Below, piece by piece: positions 15,516 to 20,059 of a stretch of 20,059 bases of DNA. Made by a program: the position numbers and the translations under genes. The first letter of the stretch is position 1; every line of letters starts with the position of its first letter. The notes beneath the pieces were generated by a model, which ran no database searches, was not told the DNA's origin, and saw only the letters and a program-made list of their open reading frames with translations. Source of the stretch: GCA-2746795 sp046496595 (GTDB taxonomy: Bacteria; Chloroflexota; Anaerolineae; Promineifilales; Promineifilaceae); assembly GCA_046496595.1 (NCBI GenBank), contig JAWOGU010000505.1, positions 1 through 20,059 on the forward strand, in the 5' to 3' direction.

Positions 15516-16366
15516 AAGAACTGGCGCCAGGCATCCTGGCTGAAACTGATTTTGTGGGCGTCAACGTCGGCGCCATTTCCACTAAAAAGGGCATCATCGC
15601 CATTGATGCGCCCTCCTTCCCGCGAGACGCGCGTAGTTGGGCTATGACCCTGCACCGCACCAACCACTACGCGGTTCTTTTTACCGTCCTCACAGATTAT
15701 CATGGCGACCGTACCCTCAATACCCGCTGGCTAAACGCGCCCGCCATTACCCACCAATTCACCGCCGAAAAACTCTACAATTACGACAAGCGCTATCCCC
15801 CCCTGCTGCTGGAAAGCCTGACCCAGCGTTACCCGGAGCGCGGACGTGAACTAAACAGCAGTCCGGTTGAGCGCCCGGTTATCAGCTTCGACAAGGAATT
15901 TATTTTGTTTAAGGGTGGCAAAGAGGTGGTATTAACGGCCGTTCCCGGCCCCACGCCCGGTAATATTTGGGTCCACGTCCCGGAAGCCAAATTGATATTC
16001 GTGGGCGACACTCTGACGATTGGCGCCCACCCCCTGCTCAGCGAAGCAAACTCCGCCCAATGGCTGGCCAGTCTGGAGCGATTAGCAGAAATGGCGCCCA
16101 CCCTGCAAGCCATTGTGCCCGGACGCGGTCCCATCTGCAGCGGCGCAGACATCGAACCGGTGCGCAGCTACCTCCTCCAAATGCGCGAAACCATCGCCAG
16201 GCACATAGAAAACGGAAAACCGGCGGAGGAAACGGCCGTTTACATTCCGGAATTCCTGGCCTGCTTCCCCCTCAACGACACTCCACTCGATTGGCTAAAA
16301 CGCCAGATAAAACTCAGTTTGGATCGTGTGTATGTTGAGTTAAAATTAAATGGGAAGAAAAGTTAA
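15512..16366 (+). CDS. Metallo-beta-lactamase-fold protein with degraded metal site
   Basis: 284 aa protein with the outline of the MBL fold, but most usual metal ligands are changed. Where active members have T-H-x-H-x-D-H, this one reads TDYHGDRT (D62, H64, D66, R67). The next ligand, normally GHTPG, is GPTPG (P147). The bridging Asp is kept in FVGDT (D166). The last ligand, normally PGHGP, is PGRGP (R205). The fold is otherwise recognisable, including ISTKKGIIAIDAP near the start. It is therefore probably either a non-catalytic binding protein or an enzyme with a different or single-metal centre. It is the third gene of the kinase-AlaX operon, joined by an ATGA overlap. Two palindromes lie inside (15934, 16231), both read Thr-Ala-Val. 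Confidence 0.85.
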   Translation: MKELAPGILAETDFVGVNVGAISTKKGIIAIDAPSFPRDARSWAMTLHRTNHYAVLFTVLTDYHGDRTLNTRWLNAPAITHQFTAEKLYNYDKRYPPLLLESLTQRYPERGRELNSSPVERPVISFDKEFILFKGGKEVVLTAVPGPTPGNIWVHVPEAKLIFVGDTLTIGAHPLLSEANSAQWLASLERLAEMAPTLQAIVPGRGPICSGADIEPVRSYLLQMRETIARHIENGKPAEETAVYIPEFLACFPLNDTPLDWLKRQIKLSLDRVYVELKLNGKKS

Positions 16367-16447
16367 ACCATCCCATCATGACCGTACCCCACCGCCACAA
16401 GAATTGAAGCAACAGGCCGCGGTCATCCAGATTCCGGGATAACAATT

Positions 16448-16483
16448 GTCTCTCCTCGGGCTTCGGGAAACCCAACAGAGACA
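16448..16483 (+). promoter_or_regulatory. Inverted repeat in the leader of the Crp/Fnr gene
   Basis: TGTCTCT (16448-16454) and AGAGACA (16477-16483) form a 7-bp stem around a 22-base loop that itself contains GGG/CCC pairs. It ends 14 bases before the start codon, next to the purine-rich ribosome site (AGAGGGG). It could be an operator or a leader hairpin; no role is shown. Confidence 0.35.
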
Positions 16484-16497
16484 GGAAGAGGGGAAAA

Positions 16498-17217
16498 ATG
16501 ATTCAACACAGCACAAACGCCACCGCGTTACAACAAGTACCGTTTTTTGCGGATTTAAGCCACGATGAACTCGGCGAACTTTCATCCCGATTAGTCTCCA
16601 GACGTTTTGGCTCCGGTCAAATCATCTTCCATCATGGCGATCCCGGCGGTTTACTCTACATTATTCGCAAAGGCAAAGTCAAAATCGCCTACTCTACCCT
16701 GGAGGGGCAAGAAGCCCTGCTGGCTATCCTGGGTGAAGACGACTTTTTTGGCGAACTGGCCTTATTGGACGAAGCGCCCCGTTCCGCCACCGCTGAAGCC
16801 ATCGAACCCACCGAAACCCTCACGCTGCACCGCGAAGACTTCATCCGCTTTATTCGCAACAATCCGGACTTCTCTCTCCACGTGCTGCAAACGCTCACCC
16901 TGCGCATTCGTAACCTCAACAACCAGATCAGCGACATCTTTTTCCTGGACCTGCCCGCCCGCCTGGCCCGCGTGCTGCTGAACCTGGCCGAACAGCATGG
17001 CGTGCCCAGCAAAGAAGGCATTCGCATCGATCTCTCGCTCACCCAAACAGACCTGGCCGAAATGACCGGCGCCACCCGTGTCAGTATCAACAAAGCGTTA
17101 GGCCGTTTCCGGCGCGAAAAGTGGATTTCCATCAAAGGGCGCGCCTTTACCATTTGCGATGCCGACGCCATGGAAAATCTTATCCAAATTTCCGGCGGCG
17201 CTCTCAACGTCACATAA
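16498..17217 (+). CDS. Crp/Fnr-family transcriptional regulator
   Basis: Cytoplasmic DNA-binding regulator, 239 aa. The N-terminal cyclic-nucleotide-binding fold covers about residues 12-130, with the phosphate-cassette-like FFGELALLDEAPRSATAEA that keeps the Glu and Arg used by CRP to hold cAMP. A long dimer helix follows (VLQTLTLRIRNLNNQISD), and a C-terminal winged helix-turn-helix (LTQTDLAEMTGATRVSINKALGRF, about 180-204). There is no N-terminal cysteine cluster of the FNR type, so an oxygen-sensing iron-sulfur centre is unlikely; cAMP, c-di-GMP or another effector is possible. The ATG at 16498 has a purine-rich ribosome site. It is a single gene: about 130 bases lie upstream and 290 downstream. 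Confidence 0.94.
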   Translation: MIQHSTNATALQQVPFFADLSHDELGELSSRLVSRRFGSGQIIFHHGDPGGLLYIIRKGKVKIAYSTLEGQEALLAILGEDDFFGELALLDEAPRSATAEAIEPTETLTLHREDFIRFIRNNPDFSLHVLQTLTLRIRNLNNQISDIFFLDLPARLARVLLNLAEQHGVPSKEGIRIDLSLTQTDLAEMTGATRVSINKALGRFRREKWISIKGRAFTICDADAMENLIQISGGALNVT

Positions 17218-17507
17218 CACACAGTCAAAATAAGTTTCCCGCATTTTCTTGCAGAGAAGACACGGAGAAAAAGCAAGTTCCACCTGAATCTCTCCGTGAA
17301 ACCCCGTCACTTCTCCCTGTAACTGTTTTTTGATATTGTAAAAGGCGATTTACACGAACTCATACCAATGCCCCTACTGTGCGCTGATGGAACCGCTGCC
17401 ACAAATAATGACATGTGTCGCCAATATTGATGACAGATGCATCTTCACGGTAACGGCCGTTTCTCCTACACTGAATCATAGAGAGATATACCAAAAAGGA
17501 GAATATT
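17218..17507. other. 290-base intergenic region between the Crp gene and the Cys-rich protein
   Basis: It holds an 8-bp inverted repeat CACGGAGA (17261-17268) / TCTCCGTG (17291-17298) with a 22-base loop, a T-rich tract near 17325-17332, and one of only two exact AACGGCCGTT palindromes that lie outside a coding region (17452-17461). No ORF with good support is seen. A GGAG ribosome site for the next gene is at its right edge. Confidence 0.6.
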
Positions 17508-17828
17508 ATGAGAGTGATTATCGACCGCAACCTTTGTAACAGCAGCCTGGGTTTCTGCCAGCGCTGCTCTGCCGCCTTCTTTCGCAGTCCGGAAGGGGAA
17601 GATCGATTGTGCATTTTAGACATCATCGACGACGGCAAAGAGACGCTGACGCTGGAAATGTACACCGATGGCCGCAAACTTGAGCTTGAACTCACCGAAG
17701 AGGACCGGGAATTAGCCAGCGTGGAAGGCTGGGAAGCCCTCGCCGATTTCGATCCCGCTCTTTTCCGTTCAGGAGCCATGAAACGCTGGCACGACATCCG
17801 CCTGATGCCAACCGCCCACGCCGCCTGA
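17508..17828 (+). CDS. Small Cys-rich protein of unknown function (106 aa)
   Basis: Starts at ATG 17508 behind a good ribosome site (AAGGAG). The first 35 residues carry four cysteines in the pattern C10-x6-C17-x2-C20-x14-C35, opening MRVIIDRNLC, which is reminiscent of the start of a ferredoxin cluster domain or a zinc ribbon but fits neither exactly. The rest is acidic and alpha/beta in character (LELELTEEDRELASVEGWEAL), without membrane segments. A metal-binding role is an inference from the cysteines alone. It is not overlapped by neighbours and is followed by a perfect hairpin. Confidence 0.7.
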   Translation: MRVIIDRNLCNSSLGFCQRCSAAFFRSPEGEDRLCILDIIDDGKETLTLEMYTDGRKLELELTEEDRELASVEGWEALADFDPALFRSGAMKRWHDIRLMPTAHAA

Positions 17829-17892
17829 CCAACGCCCAACCTGCCTGCCCACACCTGCACCGCCACCGCGCCACAACTGCATCTCATCCATA

Positions 17893-17930
17893 CCTGATAT
17901 TCATCATGCCCAGGCATGATGAATATCAGG
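17893..17930. repeat. Perfect 18-bp inverted repeat (38-base palindromic hairpin)
   Basis: CCTGATATTCATCATGCC (17893-17910) is followed by CA and then its exact reverse complement (17913-17930). It has no T-run, so it is not a classic terminator. It stands 64 bases after the Cys-rich gene and 80 bases before the adenosine-specific kinase gene. It may be an operator, an RNA processing hairpin or a REP-like element. Confidence 0.85.
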
Positions 17931-18010
17931 CGACATCTCTGCGCAAAACTGCTATCATTGAAACTACACCAGTTAATAAGCCATACCCACAAAACAAAGA
18001 GGAAAGAAAC

Positions 18011-18496
18011 ATGGAACTTTCGACAGTAACTATCGAAAAACCAGAACCAATCAACTTTATCCTCGGACAGGCCCACTTCATCAAAACTGTAAGCGACATC
18101 CACGAAGCGTTGGTAACGGCCGTTCCCGGCATCAAGTTTGGTCTGGCATTCTGTGAAGCGTCGGGTAAATGCCTCATCCGCTGGTCGGGCACCGACGAAG
18201 ACATGATCGACATGGCGCGGGAAAACGCCCTGGCTATCTCCGCCGGTCACTGCTTCATCATCTTCCTGGGAGAAGGCTTCTATCCTATCAACGTCCTCAA
18301 CGCCGTCAAACTGGTGCCTGAAGTCTGTCGCATTTTCTGCGCCACCGCCAATCCCGCCCAGGTTTTGGTGGCAGAAACACCGCAAGGGCGCGGCATCATA
18401 GGCGTCATTGATGGGCATAAACCGGCTGGCGTTGAAGATACGGCCGACATCGCCTGGCGGCAGAACTTCTTAAAACAAATCGGCTACAAAATATAA
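18011..18496 (+). CDS. Adenosine-specific kinase (PF04008 family)
   Basis: 161 aa protein of the small 'adenosine specific kinase' family, best known from archaea and thermophilic bacteria; only archaeal members have been looked at structurally and the physiological reaction is poorly established. The sequence follows the family almost throughout: VTIEKPEPINFILGQAHFIK, VPGIKFGLAFCEASGKCLIR, NALAISAGHCFIIFL, INVLNAVKLVPEVCRIFCAT and AETPQGRGIIGVIDG. ATG at 18011 follows GAGGAAAG. One palindrome (18115) encodes Thr-Ala-Val. It is cytoplasmic and appears to be transcribed alone; a perfect hairpin lies upstream and a MITE-like element downstream. Confidence 0.93.
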   Translation: MELSTVTIEKPEPINFILGQAHFIKTVSDIHEALVTAVPGIKFGLAFCEASGKCLIRWSGTDEDMIDMARENALAISAGHCFIIFLGEGFYPINVLNAVKLVPEVCRIFCATANPAQVLVAETPQGRGIIGVIDGHKPAGVEDTADIAWRQNFLKQIGYKI

Positions 18497-18507
18497 TGGG
18501 ATGTAGA

Positions 18508-18587
18508 CTAGTACCGCAACTTTATGATTTTGCGGGGCGCTGAGTGTGGCGTGCGAACTCCTCAGTTTTAGAAAATTGCGGTACTAG
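18508..18587. mobile_element. MITE-like element with 12-bp terminal inverted repeats
   Basis: CTAGTACCGCAA (18508-18519) and TTGCGGTACTAG (18576-18587) are exact inverted copies, and the match extends to 16 bp with one mismatch. An inner pair CTGAG (18540-18544) / CTCAG (18561-18565) gives a nested hairpin. TA stands at the outer edge of each GTACCGCAA end, as expected for a TA target duplication of the IS630/Tc1 kind. The element is about 80 bp and encodes nothing. It sits 11 bases after the adenosine-specific kinase gene, so it could also act as that gene's 3' hairpin. Confidence 0.6.
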
Positions 18588-18590
18588 AAG

Positions 18591-18619
18591 TTTGAGGTTG
18601 GAAGTTGCGCTGCCTCAAA
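18591..18619. repeat. Small inverted repeat TTTGAGG/CCTCAAA
   Basis: A 7-bp stem (18591-18597 and 18613-18619) with a 15-base loop, immediately beside the MITE-like element. It may be part of the same insertion or an unrelated chance hairpin. Confidence 0.4.
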
Positions 18620-18720
18620 TCGCTAATCTCTAATCTCTGATATATTTCGGCTTTATTCTTTTTCGGCTTCCAGTTGGTCTATTCCTCGTATCGTAATATT
18701 TATTGTAGGGAATGTAATAT

Positions 18721-19926
18721 ATGCTCCCAATGGAGCTTTACTTTTCATTAGCCAGCAGTTCACCTCGACGATACGATATCATGGATAAGATCATTCACGT
18801 TTTTGGCAGAACCGGAGACAGTGCGGTGGTAATGGACACCGCACAGAATATTGTTTATTGGAACACCGCTGCCGAAAAGATATTTGGTTATGACTCCCGC
18901 GAAGTATTAGGCAAAAAATGTTATGATCTGTTCCAGGGTCGCACCAGAGATGGTGAGCCTGTCTGCCGCCAGGACTGCGCCGTTATCACCCAAATAAAGC
19001 AAGGTGACACTATCAGTCACTTCGATCTGGTGGTGCAAAACGCCCGGCAGGAAGATATCGTCATCAACATCAGCACCCTCAACATCTCCGAAGGACATCC
19101 AAATCCGCACCCGGCTTTGGTACAACTTTCGCATGAACTGACCACTGGCATTTTAGGAGATGGCAAACTTAGAATTTTTCTGCTGGGCACAACGGCCGTT
19201 GTCCGGCCTGAGGGTACCAGGGTCAATGGCGAACTTTGGCGGCGCGTTAAAGTACGCGCCTTACTGGCCTATCTGGTCCTCCAACGAGACCGCCCTGTGC
19301 CCCGTGATACCCTGGTCGAACTGCTCTGGCCTGAACTCGATTACAACGCCGCCCTGCGCAACCTTAATACCACCGTCTATAACCTGCGCAAAAGCCTGGA
19401 ACCCCATTTAGCCAGAGTATCCGACTCTCGTTACGTGATATACGAAGGTGGCAGCTACTGCCTCCACAGCGATGTGGAGCATTGGCTCGATATCGACGCC
19501 TTTGAAACATATGTCAAACAAGCCCGCGCCATCTCCTCCCTGCCTGTTTCCATCCGCGCTTATGAAAAAGCCGTAGCGCTCTACCAGGGAGAATATTTGG
19601 CCGATTTGCAGACAACGGCCGTTTGGTCTCCCGCCGAACATATCCGCCTGCAAGAACTCTACCTCACCGCCCTGGAAGAACTCGGCGAGCATTATGAAGC
19701 CATCCAAGAAGACACCAAAGCCAAAGAGCTTTACCTGAAAGCTCTCTCCGTAGACGGCACCCGCGAATCAACCGTGCAAAAGCTCATGAAACTCGCCATG
19801 CGCCAGGGTGATTACGCCACCGCCCGCAGCCACTGCGCCCGTCTGGTCCACGCCCTCAAAAATGATCTGGGCGTCTCACCCAGTCCGGTCACCCAGGCCC
19901 TCTGCCGCCTGGCCCAGTGCCAGTAG
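18721..19926 (+). CDS. PAS-SARP-BTAD transcriptional regulator
   Basis: 401 aa regulator. A PAS domain (about residues 28-125, SAVVMDTAQNIVYWNTAAEKIFGY) comes first. It has a three-cysteine cluster after its core helix, C67-x14-C82-x3-C86 (KKCYDLFQGRTRDGEPVCRQ). An OmpR/ToxR-like winged helix of the SARP type follows (about 150-250, with VKVRALLAYLVLQRDRPVPR, LVELLWPELD and LNTTVYNLRKSLEP), then a bacterial transcriptional activation domain of TPR-like helices (about 258-400). The protein should bind DNA and activate transcription in response to a signal read by the PAS domain. The ATG at 18721 is used; an in-frame ATG at 18781 has no better ribosome site. It appears monocistronic. Two palindromes (19191, 19614) encode Thr-Ala-Val. 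Confidence 0.9.
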   Translation: MLPMELYFSLASSSPRRYDIMDKIIHVFGRTGDSAVVMDTAQNIVYWNTAAEKIFGYDSREVLGKKCYDLFQGRTRDGEPVCRQDCAVITQIKQGDTISHFDLVVQNARQEDIVINISTLNISEGHPNPHPALVQLSHELTTGILGDGKLRIFLLGTTAVVRPEGTRVNGELWRRVKVRALLAYLVLQRDRPVPRDTLVELLWPELDYNAALRNLNTTVYNLRKSLEPHLARVSDSRYVIYEGGSYCLHSDVEHWLDIDAFETYVKQARAISSLPVSIRAYEKAVALYQGEYLADLQTTAVWSPAEHIRLQELYLTALEELGEHYEAIQEDTKAKELYLKALSVDGTRESTVQKLMKLAMRQGDYATARSHCARLVHALKNDLGVSPSPVTQALCRLAQCQ

Positions 19927-19948
19927 ACACCTTTATCATGTGGCTCAA

Positions 19949-19976
19949 ATTGGACCAATCTTAGAGACGGTCCAAT
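19949..19976. repeat. Inverted repeat ATTGGACC/GGTCCAAT downstream of the SARP gene
   Basis: A perfect 8-bp stem (19949-19956 and 19969-19976) with a 12-base loop, 22 bases after the stop codon. No T-run follows. Possible weak terminator or operator of a gene beyond the window. Nothing else is seen between 19977 and the window end. Confidence 0.5.
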
Positions 19977-20059
19977 CTAAACAGGCGCACAATTTCCCAT
20001 CTCGACACAACCTTATACAAACCGGCAGCCCCTTTCTCCCAGTCGCTTCCCCGTTGAGG

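Larger units (their letters stand above)
1608..19623. repeat. Dispersed palindrome AACGGCCGTT, 19 exact copies
   Basis: Exact 10-base copies begin at 1608, 1923, 2814, 3582, 6184, 6988, 8218, 8398, 10169, 10304, 14439, 14546, 14838, 15934, 16231, 17452, 18115, 19191 and 19614. Copies with one end base changed begin at 2610, 8165, 9368, 9969, 13477 and 14094. About 0.02 exact copies are expected in a random sequence of this length. Seventeen exact copies are in genes: 14 read Thr-Ala-Val (acg gcc gtt), three read Asn-Gly-Arg, none in the third frame. The other two are intergenic (1923 and 17452). Only about six other CGGCCG hexamers were seen, so the flanking A and T are part of the signal. 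None lies in the genes at 4199-5812 or 10662-12098. Confidence 0.95.

Noticed and set aside
16437..16448. GGATAACAATTG, identical to part of the E. coli lac operator
   Set aside because: Only half of the operator is present and no lac-type gene or LacI homologue is nearby; most likely chance.
17360..18418. Long minus-strand open frame (about 352 codons)
   Set aside because: It runs opposite the Cys-rich protein and the adenosine-specific kinase, both of which have good ribosome sites and recognisable or sensible products; its translation has no motif.

Overview
The window looks like an ordinary chromosomal segment of an uncultured or little-studied bacterium, most likely a member of the Chloroflexota (Anaerolineae/Caldilineae/Ardenticatenia-like). 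The reasons are: GC-rich genes; a lipoprotein with a Thr/Pro-rich linker behind its lipid cysteine; a secreted metalloprotease that ends in a short hydrophobic '-HLPTVVK' tail of the kind common on secreted Chloroflexota proteins; a SARP-type regulator; and Crp, SelA and archaeal-looking genes side by side. The phylum is inferred from style and is not proven. No prophage, CRISPR array, rRNA, tRNA or complete insertion sequence is visible.

Layout. Bases 1-4184 (+) hold the end of an SLC13/DASS-type permease with two RCK_C domains, a strong intrinsic terminator, a UPF1-like SF1 helicase, and a 46-residue membrane microprotein that overlaps the helicase stop by ATGA. Bases 4199-6438 (-) hold plsY followed by an AT-richer lipoprotein gene with FG-GAP/EF-hand-like calcium loops. 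Bases 6439-6672 carry a 16-bp minisatellite and a second small repeat. Bases 6673-7365 hold two small genes of unknown function that converge and overlap by a few bases. Bases 7541-10514 (+) hold a four-helix membrane protein, selA (selenocysteine synthase) and tsaD (tRNA t6A37). A hairpin-rich spacer precedes a secreted metzincin-like protease (10662-12098). Bases 12163-16366 form a tight operon joined by two ATGA overlaps: a soluble GAF-GAF-PAS histidine kinase, an AlaX-type alanyl-tRNA editing protein, and a metallo-beta-lactamase-fold protein whose metal ligands are mostly replaced. Bases 16498-18496 hold a Crp/Fnr regulator, a small Cys-rich protein and an adenosine-specific kinase (PF04008). 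The segment ends with a PAS-SARP-BTAD transcription factor (18721-19926). No gene-free stretch exceeds 300 bases.

Translation fidelity and tRNA maturation recur (SelA, TsaD, AlaX), as do signalling and regulation (kinase, Crp, PAS-SARP), but apart from the kinase-AlaX-MBL operon these look like housekeeping neighbours rather than one system.

The most striking signal is not a gene. The 10-base palindrome AACGGCCGTT occurs 19 times exactly, and six more times with one end base changed, where about 0.02 exact copies would be expected by chance. It lies mostly inside genes, usually read as Thr-Ala-Val. It resembles in behaviour, but not in sequence, the HIP1 palindrome of cyanobacteria. Two neighbouring regions, the AT-rich lipoprotein gene and the metalloprotease gene, lack it.
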